Assembly (NCBI GenBank): GCA_951213105.1
Contig: OX578150.1
Location: 28,575,052 to 28,639,051, forward strand
DNA: 64,000 nt
Source: Amaurobius ferox
Taxonomy: Eukaryota > Arthropoda > Arachnida > Araneae > Amaurobiidae
Reading direction: 5' to 3'
Position 1 is the stretch's first letter. Every line of letters begins with the position of its first letter. The translations under genes were made by a program, and so were the position numbers. Below the pieces are notes generated by a model. It searched no databases, was not told where the DNA came from, and saw nothing but the letters and a program-made list of their open reading frames with translations. Of this stretch, positions 21,163-32,516 are shown one piece after another.

Positions 21163-21848
21163 TGTGGCAGCAGACGACTCAGCTCCAACCAAAGACATCG
21201 ATCGAAGATGCTAGAAACCTGTATCTGAATTATAAGTTCGGAGTCGAAGCTAGATTTTGCTCTAACCTTATAATGTCGGTCTTGTAAGCACCGGGTCCCG
21301 AGTTCGGGCCTGGCTCTAGCAACATCAATTCTTAAAATGATGAACCTGGACTTACGAGCACGCACCTTCTCTCTCCAACGATCTCAACAGGAGATGACAG
21401 CACCACGCTGAGGCAGAGGCGTCGATCACTCCTTCTCTTGTTGACCACGACTGACTTCACGACGCTTGAGGTACGACACGCCTCCCGGCTACCGGCCGTC
21501 CAACTAGTTACTCTAAGTCCTCTGGACGAGTCGGACGGTCTGGGTCTTCCACGCCTCCCGGCTATTCAACCCCTCGATTGAGTTTCGGATAGGGACACGC
21601 GGGGGGTTTCTGGGTGGTCTGGGTGGCTTCCTTTCTCGCCGAAATTCGACCGGGGCTTCTCATCAGGGGGTGGAGTGTGTGGCAGCAGACTCTGTTTCTG
21701 TCAAAGACATCGATCGAAGATGCTAGGAATCTGTACTCGAATTCTAAGTTCGGAATCGAAGCTAGCTTTAGCTATAACCTTATAATATCGGTCTTGTAAA
21801 CACCGGGTCCCGAGTTCGGGTCTGGCTCTAGCAACATCAATTCCTACA
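21163..21848 (+). mobile_element. TRIM-like element 1 (terminal repeats, no genes)
   Basis: Two direct repeats of about 170 bp (21163-21337 and 21678-21848) start TGTGGCAGCAGAC and end in CA, flanking about 340 bp without genes. A purine-rich CAGGGGGTGGAGTG precedes the right repeat like a polypurine tract. Flanks CAAC (21159-21162 and 21849-21852) are a 4-bp target duplication. A terminal-repeat retrotransposon in miniature explains this best. A reverse copy is at 59143-59698. Confidence 0.7.
21492..21549 (+). mobile_element. 5'-truncated SINE tail inside TRIM 1
   Basis: 58 bases ending GTCGGACGGTCTGGGTCTTC, the 3' end of the local SINE, flanked by an exact 15-base duplication CACGCCTCCCGGCTA (21477-21491 and 21550-21564). 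Confidence 0.75.
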
Positions 21849-21864
21849 CAACAAATGACTTCCG

Positions 21865-22160
21865 GGGCGCGGTAGCCCATTGGTTAGCGCGCTGGAGTTG
21901 CACTCGGTAGGCCCGGGTTCGATTCCAGCCACTGCCAAAACTGCCGCCGTGTTCATGCGGAGTATGATCACGTTAAAAATGTGGGTCCGAAAGTCCTTCC
22001 GAGAGGTTGGTGGTAGGGGAAGGAGGGTACGGTCCCTGTGGATGCCTCCCCCACTGGGTTTCGGTCTAAATTGGGTGGCACTTCCCGACCGTCCAAAACA
22101 GTTACCTTACACCTTTCTGGTAGGTCGGACGGTCTGGGTTTCAACAACAACAACAACAAC
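21865..22160 (+). mobile_element. tRNA-derived SINE with (CAA)n tail
   Basis: The head is tRNA-like: GCGGTAGCCCATTGGTTAGC (A box region) and GGTTCGATTCC (B box, about 21918). The body continues to GGTCGGACGGTCTGGG and a CAACAA tail. Flanked by an exact 12-base duplication AAATGACTTCCG (21853-21864 and 22161-22172). It landed 5 bases from the TRIM end. Confidence 0.85.
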
Positions 22161-22172
22161 AAATGACTTCCG

Positions 22173-22240
22173 ACCATCCATCTTGCTGCTCTTAGTCCTT
22201 GGACGAGTCGGATGGTCTGGGTTTTCGACAACAAATGACT
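22173..22240 (+). mobile_element. Second truncated SINE tail
   Basis: Ends GGACGAGTCGGATGGTCTGGG and is followed again by AAATGACTT, so it is a further truncated SINE copy using the same target words. Confidence 0.55.
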
Positions 22241-22952
22241 TTTATAAGAAGTTAATATTCGTCATTCTGTGTTGCAAAGCACTTGACAGTTGTTTTGCAA
22301 GTAGCAAAGTTTCTTTTGCAATAAAGGAAAAGAAAACAAACATACCTAACTTAGAATATTGTTTGATGATCCGGGACGCCTACTTACTATCTGCATTCTC
22401 AACAAATCGCAGTTGCCCGAAATAAATCCTTACGTACTATTAATTACAGATTTTCCGGTTATCATCCATATGATATGCATACTAGTCAACTTAGGCGAAA
22501 ATTAGTTTTAAAATCTCTTAAAAAAAGAAAGAAGAAAATAGTCTTGTCTCTTGTTTTACTTTAAAATTTTAAATAATAATATTGATTGTCCTATTGTACT
22601 TTCTTGCTTGGAATTTCATATACCTGTTGCCAAAACTAGGCAAAAGAGAAAATTCTATAATATTTTTAAACACAATTACATTAGGAATTTACTGTGCTTT
22701 TGAATGAGTGTGTTAGTTATCCAGACATTGGGACTCATTTTTATATCCTAAGATCATACCCGCGATTCCAGAAGATATACATCGTATAAAATTATTTAAG
22801 GCGCGCGTGTGTTTTGTAATTTAAGCTTGGAATCACGCAGCGGATGATTAAGCTTTTCGAAAAACTTTCAAATGAATTCAGTTAATTTTTGCTTTAAATC
22901 CCTGGAGACGCCCGGTACAATTTTTAGTATAATACTTACATAGGTAAAAAAA
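22241..22952. other. Repeat remnants, including a gypsy-LTR-like fragment
   Basis: No intact gene. 22690-22800 resembles the gypsy LTR at 58970-59045 (TTATCCAGA...ATTC...TATATCCT...GATTCCAGA). 22460-22640 is the inverse match to 10130-10330. Confidence 0.35.
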
Positions 22953-23916
22953 TCTGATGTGGGCAGCACATGACTTTCCTTATATAATGCAATGAATTTA
23001 CTAATTTTTGCAGTTTAAAAAAATGTTATTCTTATAGCAGATACTTATATTCTTTCCAAGATATTGAATTTTCTTCAATGAGTCGTCATTTTCATTGATT
23101 TAGCGCCATTTTTATGGATTTGGCGAGATTTTCGTTAATTTGGCAACATTTCAAAATGCTGCCAAGTTGGCGATATTCCGCCAAATTCATCACCAGAATC
23201 TCGCCAAGCGTTATGGACTGAGAAATAATTTATTCTTACAGCGAATAAATGACTATTGGCGTTCAAATACAAAAGTATTACTTACAGTATCTTTTCTCGT
23301 GAATGGAACGAGTTAGATCCACGAGAATGATGTCACCCAATTTATCGCATGATATTACATATGAAAAGTGAACATGTTTCTTAACTGTTAATATATTTTT
23401 TTAATTTATGGGATTTTTTGATAAATTTATTTTTAAAATGTGCAATATCTTGAGAACGGTTCATGCTAGCGTTCTAAAGTTTATGTCAATCGTTTTCTAA
23501 GGAAAAATTACATAAGAAATGTCTATTTGCGTAACATGTAAAGTGAACATGTTTCTTAACAGTTAATATATTTTTTTAATTTATGTGATTTTTTGATAAA
23601 TTTATTTAAAAAATGTGCAATATCTTGAGAACGGTTCATGCTAGCGTTCTAAAGTTTATGTCAATCGTTTTCTAAGGAAAAATTACATAAGAAATGTCTA
23701 TTTGCGTAACTTTATTAAAGGTTTTGATTTTTTGATGATTTTTTCAAAATTTCACTCGAAAATTTAGGGGGTTTTGAACATTCGATTGTATTTTAAAACA
23801 ATAGGCTTATAGTATTCACGGATTGTGATTTTTGTACCAAATTTCATTCGAATCACTCCATTCGTTCGTGAGATGTCGTCTCCACAGATTCACTGACATA
23901 CACACACACACACTTT

Positions 23917-23968
<52 letters not shown>

Positions 23969-24097
23969 GACATCACTTCAAAAATGTTCGATTCGTGATC
24001 AGGGATGTCTGAAACGTGCTCTCCCGTCGAAAATTCGAATTCAAATTTTCAACCCCGTCACAATACTTTCCTTATACATTATGTATATAAGGAAAGT
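22953..24097 (-). mobile_element. Family A element A6, reverse, with internal duplication
   Basis: Tail TCTGATGTGGGCAGC at the left and head hairpin at the right. About 1145 bp because a segment of about 170 bp is tandemly duplicated (about 23362-23534 and 23535-23707). (CA)n at 23930-23962. Confidence 0.85.
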
Positions 24098-24975
24098 AAT
24101 ACTATGACGAACTCAAATAATTCGAATTCGAGTTATCGATGGAAAATCACGTTTTAAGTATACCTGAACTCATTTGAGATGATGTGCATGTGTGGGTGAG
24201 TTCGCGTGCGCACGTGTGTGTGCGTGGAAGGGATATCTCACAAACAAATGCAGAGCTTTTAAGAAATTTTGGCACAATTATTACAATCAGTGAATACTGG
24301 AACCCTATGGGTTTGAAACGTGATCGAACGTTTAAAAAATCCCTAAATATTCCAATGAATTTTTTTTTAAAAATTCAAAGATATTCCGGACATTTAATGC
24401 TGTCAAATAAATCACTATTTCACATTTAATTTTCCATTATAAAACAAATACATCCTAACTTCAGAACGCTAGCTTGAACCATTCTCCATATATTGGAAGT
24501 CAAATATATTTATCTAAAAATTTCATAAAATTGAAAAGTATTAAGTATTGACAAATACGCGGTACTTGACGATAAATTTGACGACCATGGTGATTCGTTT
24601 GGCGAAATATCGTCAACTTGACAACTTTTTAAAAATGGTGCCAAATTGACGAAAATGTCGCCAAACTGGCAAACATAAAGCTACAGTTTAAAAAAAGGCG
24701 TTAAATTGATGAATTAATAGTAAATATATTTTAGTATAAGGATATATTGGCTAGCTGATGACAGCAATATTTCCAATTGCCAAGTTAAATTTACGGGAAA
24801 TATAAGTTACTTAGACGCTTCGAAGTAGTTTTACATGTTGTTCTCCAGAAAAGTGCCAAATGTAAGTGTACTTTTCAATGTTAAAAACATTATGTCATGG
24901 ATCTTGTGTATTCTCTATGAAAGAAGTAAAGTTATTGAATCATGTAGGGAAAAACATGTGGTGCCCACACCACAT
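24098..24975 (+). mobile_element. Diverged family A-like element A7
   Basis: Starts directly at the end of A6 with TTCGAATTCGAGTTATCGA, and ends ACATGTGGTGCCCACACCACA, a variant of the family A tail. GTG-rich tract at about 24185-24225. Many substitutions relative to A1-A6. Confidence 0.65.
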
Positions 24976-24984
24976 TTTTACTTT

Positions 24985-25790
24985 TTCTATATACGTAGTA
25001 TAAATGCATAAGGAAAGCATTATGACGGAGTCGAAAATTCGAACGTGAGTTTTCGACGAAAGAGCACGTTTCAAGCATTCCTGAACTCGAATTCAACGAT
25101 TATTATTTTTTTTGGGAGGGGGGGGGCGTGTGTGTGTCTGTGTGCGTGTGTGTGCGTGTGCGTGTATGTGTGTGTGCGTGTGTGCGTGTGCGTGTGTGTG
25201 TATGTGTGTGTGTGTGTGTGCGTGTTTCAAACAAAATTTGATATAAATATAACAATCGGTAAATACTGGACGTCTATTCATTTTAAACGCAATCGAAGAA
25301 CACCCCCCCCCCCCAAATTTTCGGAAGAAATTTCGAAAGATATATTGAAATATTAGAACTTTTAATAATGTTACGTAAATGCTCATTTCTAATGTCATTT
25401 TTGATCAGAAACTAATAACACACACTTTAAAATGCTACCATAAACCGTTCTCAAAATATTGAACGTTTTTCTATAAAAAATATTGCATAAATTAAAAAAG
25501 AATTTACTTTCCCTGCAATACATGGTAATGTATAGGAAATGAATTGGAGTCATACCGAAAATCACAACTCGAGTTTTCGACGGATCTACACGTTTCGAGA
25601 CCTCTAGAATACGAAAAAACTATTTTTAGCGTGACGTCTGTGTGTGTGTCTGTGTGCGTGTTTGAAGAAAACAGCTGCAATCAATTTAAGGATTTGAATA
25701 AAATCGGAGATCAACATTGTCTCGATAACATAGAGCCGATTTCCCACTTTTCTCTGATTGGTTGCTGGTAGAGACGTCACAAAAATGGCG
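24985..25790 (+). mobile_element. Two diverged family A/C-like head fragments
   Basis: 24985-25504 has GACGGAGTCGAAAATTCG and a long GTGC/GTGT tract (25128-25224) with a C-run at 25302. 25505-25790 has a second head (ACTCGAGTTTTCGACGG, GTGACGTCTGTGTG). Both lack tails. They bridge families A and C in sequence. Confidence 0.55.
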
Positions 25791-25799
25791 AGGATGCAT

Positions 25800-26160
25800 T
25801 GAAAACTTATTGACTTTCTAAAAATACCGATATTATAGATATTTAATTCTAAACTTGACGAACGTTAGTTAGTCCTATTTTGGAAAATAATGTCTTATTG
25901 TTGATTCTTAAAAACAAGGCGTTTAGCAACTATTGCCGTCATAAAAAAATTTAAATGTAATTATTATATTGCACCAGGCCTTATTATTGACTCTCATCGT
26001 TATCTCGCAACACTTTTTTCTATGAATAAGTAAAATACATTTTGGCCAAAGGATAAGGATAACTAGAGCAATGTAAATAAACACAAATAACAAAATAATG
26101 CAGCATACAATTGTTTCAGGGTTACGCTGGATTACTTCGTCAGTGAAATAGAACTAACAA
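25800..26160 (-). other. Possible Penelope-like remnant with CTGACGA...GAAA motif
   Basis: No ORF. On the minus strand CTGACGA (26137-26143) is followed by GAAA (26114-26117), then a stretch shared with about 35610-35670 (GCATTATTTTGTTATTTG). A dispersed repeat of unknown class; Penelope-like is an inference. Confidence 0.3.
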
Positions 26161-26164
26161 ACCT

Positions 26165-26825
26165 GATGTCCAAAAGAGAAATGGGCGCAGAAGGAAGAAA
26201 AAGAGGATTATATATCCAAGTTCTCTCCTTCTTCTTCGACACAGACCGTCCGACTTAAGGTATCTGTTTGGGCGGCCGGGAAGTGTTCCCAATTTAGACC
26301 GGAACCCAGTGGGGGAGGCATCCACAGGGATCGTACCCTCCTTTTCCTACCACTAACCTCTCGGAAGGACTTTAGCAGCGGCGGGAATCGAACCCGGGTC
26401 GACCGAGTGCAATTCCAGAGCTTTAACCACTGGGGCTGTCGCGCCCCATGCCCAAGATCTGGATTACGAGAGCGCCAATAAGAAAGCACCATGAAGAACA
26501 GTCCAGCCAATCCGAAACGAGAAGTAACAATAAGATTGACGTGCGCCAAAACACGACAGAAATACCCCGACAAGGCAAATCATGTCCGAACAAGAATAAA
26601 TTAGCAACAACTTATTTTGTGTCTCATTTGTTCTTGTTGAGACTTGATTTGTCTTGTTAGGAAATTCCTGTCATGTTTTGGCGCACGCCAATCATGTTGC
26701 TATTTCTTCTCGTTTCTAATTGGATGAGCTGTTTTTCTTGTTGTTTTCTGATTGGCTCTCTTGTAATCCAGGTCTTGGGTATATAACTTCCCTGCTTCTT
26801 CCGCGCCCATTTCTAAAAGCTTTTG
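26165..26825. repeat. Long inverted repeat with a SINE in its left arm
   Basis: Left arm (26165-26213 plus 26450-26610) and right arm (about 26635-26825) are reverse complements with moderate divergence. Markers are AAATGGGCGC against GCGCCCATTT and GTGCGCCAAAACA against TGTTTTGGCGCAC. A foldback element or an inverted pair of one repeat. Confidence 0.65.
26214..26449 (-). mobile_element. tRNA-derived SINE, reverse copy
   Basis: Minus strand reads GGGGCGCGACAGCCCCAGTG, then GGGTTCGATTCCCG (B box) and the same body as 21865-22160. Inserted into the left arm of the inverted repeat at CCAAG. Confidence 0.8.
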
Positions 26826-27918
26826 ATAAAGTGTGGCACTGTGGATTAGCATACAAATTTATCACTCTGAAAGTCCCTGACGCGCTAGTCAAACTTTAAA
26901 TCTCATACTTAAATAACAGACACTTTCAAGGCAGAATAAAAGATAGCTTATCTACACCCAAGCTCATAAAAAGTAGTGTACCGCAAGGATCCATCCTGGG
27001 CCCGACACTTTTTAACACATACCTGAATGACATCCCCAGGACTCCAAACATCGAGCTGGCACTCTATGCAGATGACAGTGCGATACTTGCAAAACACACT
27101 TACCTCTTAGTAATGCACAGACAGCTACAACAACACTTAGACATACTCCAAACATCGCTGGAAAAATGGCGAATAAAATTAAACCCCAATAAATGTCATT
27201 GGATCTACTTCTCTAGGAAGCATAATCCCCCGCCGCCTTTGTATATAAACAACCATGCACTACGCGCGGAAAAATCAACTAAATACCTAGGTGTAACGAT
27301 AGACTCCCACCTAACCTGGAAATTGCACATAACAGATATAATCAAAAAAGCGCATATGGCCACCGGACCCAATGATAGGAAACGGAAATCTTAGTTATTA
27401 AAACAAGCTACTAATCTACAAATCGGTCATCCGCCCGGGTATACTGTATACAACACCCGTATGGGGATATGCCTGTAAAACTGCCATAGACTCCTTAGAA
27501 ACAAGACAAAAAAATATCCTTAGGTGTATCAGGAAAGCCCCTAGATATTTAAGAAACTCGGTGATTAGAACAGACTTCAAAATAAAAACCGTGAGAGCCC
27601 AAATTAGAAAGCTAACGCTTAAATTCTACAATAATTTGCCATCTGTTCCAAATGAACTATTATTCAATCTGCATGACTATGATCATCGCAAGTCCAAATC
27701 TCGTAAGAGACCCCGCGCTGTACTTAATATCGATAATCAGAATTAAAAACTCAAACAACTGAAATTAAATAAAAATCGTGATCAATGTTTTCTTACAAAA
27801 ATATTCTAAACCCTAAACTGTCAAATTGCCAGGTAACCCTTAGATCTGCATCAACCCCCCAAACTGCTTAAACTCTAATTGTGCAACAAACTACCACACT
27901 AGGAGCTAGGTCAAATAA
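26821..27918 (+). pseudogene. 5'-truncated Jockey ORF2 fragment
   Basis: Starts inside the RT at the AFDKVWH motif and continues through SSVPQGSILGPTLFN, YADDSAIL and the thumb/connection region, in several frames with stops and indels (near 26897, 27393 and 27560). It is closely related to the Jockey at 29499-34747 and shares its 3' UTR up to GGAGCTAGG (27900). Its last open frame reads about 30 residues beyond the point where the longer copy has a stop. It begins exactly at the edge of the preceding inverted repeat. Confidence 0.85.
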
Positions 27919-28359
27919 TAACAAGAAAGATCAATCATGCATAAGCATTGATTATGAAACACTTTCCAACTGAAATGTAATTTCATTTAAAAATTTCTAA
28001 AATGTGATTCATTCAGTGGTAATATCTTTTACATTATCACAGTACTACAGTAATTTATTATACTTAAATATTTAAAACTGTATCGAAATATAAATCATCT
28101 GATTCTTTATGCAAAATCAATGAATATTTCATTCATATAACTTGTATTCCAGACTCCAGAGCTAAATAATTTTGTGTGAAAAAAATTCAGCAATTCTTAT
28201 GTAATTCATCTTACAATCGCTTGAGATATTTGCATTCTGCATATGTTAAAATTAGGCTTCCTTGAAGAAATAATAAAAGTTTAGGGATCATTTAAAATCA
28301 CAACTATTGTAATTGCATAGGCACGGAATTTAGATACACAGATAATACACAGATAATAT

Positions 28360-29199
28360 ATATGTGTATGTCTATGTACTCAAAGTATTGGAATCGTGCC
28401 GAAGATCGGAACTCGAATTTTCAAAGGATCTACAAGTTTTGGGACTTCTAGAACACGAAAAAACTACTTTTAGGAAGACGTCTGTGTGTGTAAGGGTGTA
28501 TCTGTGTATGTTTCTGTGTGTCTGTGTGGATATTACATCCACTCCAATTGAAAAACTAATGGACCGAATTTCATACAATTTGGTAGGTATGTTTTTTGTG
28601 GGAAATCCTGATGTTCATTAGATTATAGTACGATTCGTAATAAAAGAATCTGCCTTCTTTGCGAAATGGCCGCAGAAATTGCCTTTATCCACTCTAGCTA
28701 AAAACTAATTAACCAAATTTAACAAAATTTGGAGTATAATATTTCAATAACCTACAAGTGATTTATATACCAAATTTAACAAAATTTTGTATATAAATCA
28801 TTTGTAGGTTATTCTACTACGATTCGGGAAAAAGGAACGGGCTATTTTTGCGAAATGGCCAGCAAAAATCGTTATATATAAAAATAAAAGACTACGTGTG
28901 CTCAATTATATCAATTAAATTCCTATTTTATATGTGATTTTTGACAACAAAAAGAATAAGACTAACCCCATTACTCTAGGACTAGCCGTTCTTGAGATAT
29001 TCTAGTTTTTTCGCGTTTTCGCTACGCCACCTTTGACAATAAGTCCAGCTATCAAATGAGAACCAAATTTAAGTTTAACGTGTAAATTCAATGTCATTTA
29101 AAATACTTATGTTGTGCAGATAAACTCAAATTATCATTGAATAAATAAAGAGAACGAATATGAGTCTGCAGAGAAAGACATGTGCTGTCCACATCAGAA
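28360..29199 (+). mobile_element. Family C element C1
   Basis: Related to family A: head AAAGTATTGGAATCGTGCC, GACGTCTGTGTGTG tract and tail ACATGTGCTGTCCACATCAG. The body differs. It is nested in B3 at the same place as C2 in B5. Confidence 0.65.
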
Positions 29200-29945
29200 T
29201 TTTTAACAATATTACACCAATGATTTATAGAAGTGAACGGGGATTATTTTCAGGCCATTTCGAAAAAAATGTATGATCTATATTTAAAGATTCATCAAAT
29301 TTTTGTCGAATAAAATGTTCAACAAATTTAAGCTGTATACCAAATTTTAACTCTCTAGGACGTAGGAAAGTGCATTTAAAATGCCATCAATTAAATTTAT
29401 CAAGAAGAGTTATATAAAATTTAAAAAAAATGAAAAATTGTTATCTACTAAATTTATTTTAAAATATGAAGCCACTCCCATATGCAAAACGTTTAAACTA
29501 CGTAGTGTCGTACAAGACAGAGCACCAGGCGCGAAGCGCCTTTAATCTCCAGTTTCAATATGTGGTTCTTATCGTCAAACTGTGACATTAATTCAGTGAC
29601 CCTAATGGGAGGTTCGAGGTTTTTATTTACTACATTTTATTATTTGTCCTAGCTCCTAGTGTGGCAGTTTGTTGCACATTTAGAGTTTAAACAGTTTGGG
29701 GGGTTGATGCAGATCTAAGAGTTACCTAGCGTTTTGGCAGTTTAGAGTTTAGAATATTTTTTTTTTTTTTTTTATAAAATAATAGTCGCGAGTTTTATTT
29801 AAAAATCAGATGTTTGAGGTGGGATCTTTTAATTCCGATTATCGATGTTTAGAACAGCGCGGGGTCTCTTACGAGATTTGGCTTTGCGATGATCATAGTC
29901 TTGCAGATTGAATAACAGTTCGTTTGGAACGGATGGCAAATTTCT

Positions 29946-32516
29946 CTAAAATTTAAGCGCTAGCTTTTTAATTTGGGCTCTAACAGTTTTTATTTTGAAG
30001 TCATTCCTAATTACCGAGTTTCTTAAGTACCTGGGAGCTTTCCTGATAATCCGTAGGATTTTGTTTTGTTTTGTCTCTAGGAGGTCTATAGTAGTTTTAC
30101 AGGCATATCCCCATACGGGTGCTGCATACAGCATTCCCGGGCGGATGACTGATTTATAAATTAGGAGTTTATTTTTATAACTTAGATTTCCGTTTCCTAT
30201 CATTGGGTATAAGGCTCCTGTGGCCATATACGCTTTTTTGATTAAGTTCGTTACGTGCTGTTTCCAGGTTAGGTGGGAATCTATCGTTACACCTAGGTAT
30301 TTAGTAGATTTTTCCGCTTTTAGGGCATGGTTGTTTATGTACAGAGGCGGCGGAGGTTTACGTTTTCTAGAGAAATAAATCCAATGACATTTATTGGGGT
30401 TTAATTTTATTCGCCATTTTTCCAGCCAAGTTTGGAGTATGTCTAAGTGTTGTTGTAGCTGTCTGTGCATTACTGAGACATAGGGGTGTTTTGCAAGTAT
30501 CGCACTGTCGTCTGCATAGAGTGCCAGCTCTGTGTTTGGAGTCCTAGGGATGTCGTTTAGGTATATGTTAAAGAGTGTCGGGCCCAGGATGGAACCTTGC
30601 GGTACACTACTTTTAATGAGCTTGGGTGTAGATAAGTTACCTCCTACTCTGACTTGAAAGTGTCTGTTATTTAAGTATGAGATTAAAAGTTTGACAAGTG
30701 CGTCAGGGACTTTTAAAGTGATCAATTTGTACGCTAATCCACAGTGCCATACTTTATCAAAGGCTTTTTGTATGTCCAGAAAAATCGCAGCTGTGGGTGT
30801 CTTGTTATTGAGACCAGAAGATATGTACTCTACCACTCTCAGCAATTGATGAGTGGTGGAGTGCTTTGGCCGAAATCCAAACTGCTCCGGAATGATAATG
30901 TCATTCTCACTAAGGTGCGTGTTCAGTCTCTTAAGAATAATTTTCTCAGTAATTTTACTAAGTGTCGGTAGCAAGCTAATTGGTCTGTAGTTGGCTGGAA
31001 TTGTGGCATCCTCACCAGGCTTATGGATTGTTATAATTATCGCTTCCTTCCATTCTTTGGGGAAATAGTCTAGTTTTAATATTTTATTTATTAAGATAGT
31101 CAAGTAACATATTACGTTTAAGGGTAGGTTTTTAACCGCAATATTTCTGATTTTGTCGTGCCCTGGGCTTTTACGGTTTTTGAGATTTTTAATAATTTCT
31201 ACTATCTCCTGCGGGGTGGCTGGGTCAATCTCAGCCGTTACCGGGGAATTCCTGAAGTTATTTAAAGTTTGACTAACCATTCTTAGGGTGTCCTGACACA
31301 TTAGATCGTGGTTTGGTTGGAATTGTTTTTCATAATGGCTTGCGAGCGCCTCGGCTTTTTCCTCGTCTGAGTACGCGATTTTAGCACCATCTATTAGTGG
31401 CGGGAGCTTAATTTGAGGTTTCCTGAGTCTTTTTGCGAATTGCCAGAGCGATACGTCTTCTGGGCTAAGGGATTCGATTAGTTCTTTATACTGTTGCTGC
31501 TTTTCTGCGACAATTTTTTCCCTGACTTTGCACGTGAGTCTGTTAAGCTCCCTTTTAAGGGCGGGGTCTCTGTTAGCCTGCCATGTCTTACGTATTCTAT
31601 TTCTTTGCCTGACTAATTGTTTGACATGGTGGGAAAGTGTGGGCATTTTTGGAGATTCACGATGTGTTGTGGCAGAGGCAATTGCTCTCTTGATTTCTGT
31701 TGTGAGTGTGTGCGTGGCAGAGTCAATATCCACCGTGCTCATTATTTTAGGTACTGCTAAGTGCGGCTCGAAGACTGCTCTTTTGAATACTTCCCAGTTG
31801 ACCCTCTCTTGTCCCGAAGAGGCTGGAAGAGGTGTGTTCAGGTCGAATGTCACCAGTACCGGCAGATGATCCGAGTCGAATTCATCCAGGGTATTAATAG
31901 TGTGAGCGTAATCTATGTTTCGCGTTAGGACAAAGTCTATAAATGAGCCGTTGGCGCCTGAGAAGCAGGTTGGTGTCGACGGTACAATAATGTTAGTGTT
32001 TGTCGTGTTCAGCAGTCTGTGTATCTGTGTACCGCGTGAATTGGCTCTCCTACAGCCCCACGCTCGGTGGTGCGCGTTGAAGTCGCCTGCGAGTATCGTG
32101 TTTGGATATCGCGCGAAAAGCAGTTCCAGTTGCGCAGCTACATCTACTCTACTCATATTTTTGACATATGTTGAGGTTAGGATAAACGGGCTAGTATTAT
32201 TAATTTTAATTTTTATACTAGTATTTTCTATACCTTGAAGATTTATGTTGTTTAGTTCCTCGTGGGGAATATTTCTTTTAATGTATATTGCTGTTCCTCC
32301 ATGGGGCGTTCTAGCATTAGTATTTGAGCTAAGATTATGATAGCATATGTAGTTGGCTATGTTTAGTTTTTTACTTTCTCTAACTTTAGTTTCCTGAATT
32401 AATAAGGCGTCTACGTCATTTTCATTTACATAGTTCCTAAGTTCATTTATTCTTGGAGATATGCCGTTCGCATTCCAAAATATTATTTTTAAGGATTCTT
32501 TTTGGGACCTAGCCAT
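29946..32516 (-). CDS. Jockey ORF2: APE endonuclease and reverse transcriptase
   Basis: The first ATG that fits is at 32514-32516, inside ATGGCTAG, where it overlaps the ORF1 stop. Upstream of it the frame has only a GTG at 32534. Endonuclease motifs: LKIIFWNANGIS, ALLIQETK, AGDFNAHH and SDHLPV. RT motifs: YRPISLLP, PEQFGFRPKHST, IFLDIQKAFDKVW, SSVPQGSILGP and LYADDSAIL. Together these would perform target-primed reverse transcription. The frame ends at TAG 29946-29948. The truncated relative has TAC there, and the same frame would otherwise run to 29829-29831, so about 38 C-terminal residues are lost. Catalytic residues are intact. Confidence 0.92.
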   Translation of the reverse strand: MARSQKESLKIIFWNANGISPRINELRNYVNENDVDALLIQETKVRESKKLNIANYICYHNLSSNTNARTPHGGTAIYIKRNIPHEELNNINLQGIENTSIKIKINNTSPFILTSTYVKNMSRVDVAAQLELLFARYPNTILAGDFNAHHRAWGCRRANSRGTQIHRLLNTTNTNIIVPSTPTCFSGANGSFIDFVLTRNIDYAHTINTLDEFDSDHLPVLVTFDLNTPLPASSGQERVNWEVFKRAVFEPHLAVPKIMSTVDIDSATHTLTTEIKRAIASATTHRESPKMPTLSHHVKQLVRQRNRIRKTWQANRDPALKRELNRLTCKVREKIVAEKQQQYKELIESLSPEDVSLWQFAKRLRKPQIKLPPLIDGAKIAYSDEEKAEALASHYEKQFQPNHDLMCQDTLRMVSQTLNNFRNSPVTAEIDPATPQEIVEIIKNLKNRKSPGHDKIRNIAVKNLPLNVICYLTILINKILKLDYFPKEWKEAIIITIHKPGEDATIPANYRPISLLPTLSKITEKIILKRLNTHLSENDIIIPEQFGFRPKHSTTHQLLRVVEYISSGLNNKTPTAAIFLDIQKAFDKVWHCGLAYKLITLKVPDALVKLLISYLNNRHFQVRVGGNLSTPKLIKSSVPQGSILGPTLFNIYLNDIPRTPNTELALYADDSAILAKHPYVSVMHRQLQQHLDILQTWLEKWRIKLNPNKCHWIYFSRKRKPPPPLYINNHALKAEKSTKYLGVTIDSHLTWKQHVTNLIKKAYMATGALYPMIGNGNLSYKNKLLIYKSVIRPGMLYAAPVWGYACKTTIDLLETKQNKILRIIRKAPRYLRNSVIRNDFKIKTVRAQIKKLALKF

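Noticed and set aside
21865..21935. tRNA gene on the plus strand
   Set aside because: Head of a SINE with a (CAA)n tail and target duplication, no proper cloverleaf.
25045..25398. 100-residue frames on both strands rich in CVC or HTH
   Set aside because: Products of the GT/CA microsatellite inside a family A-like element.
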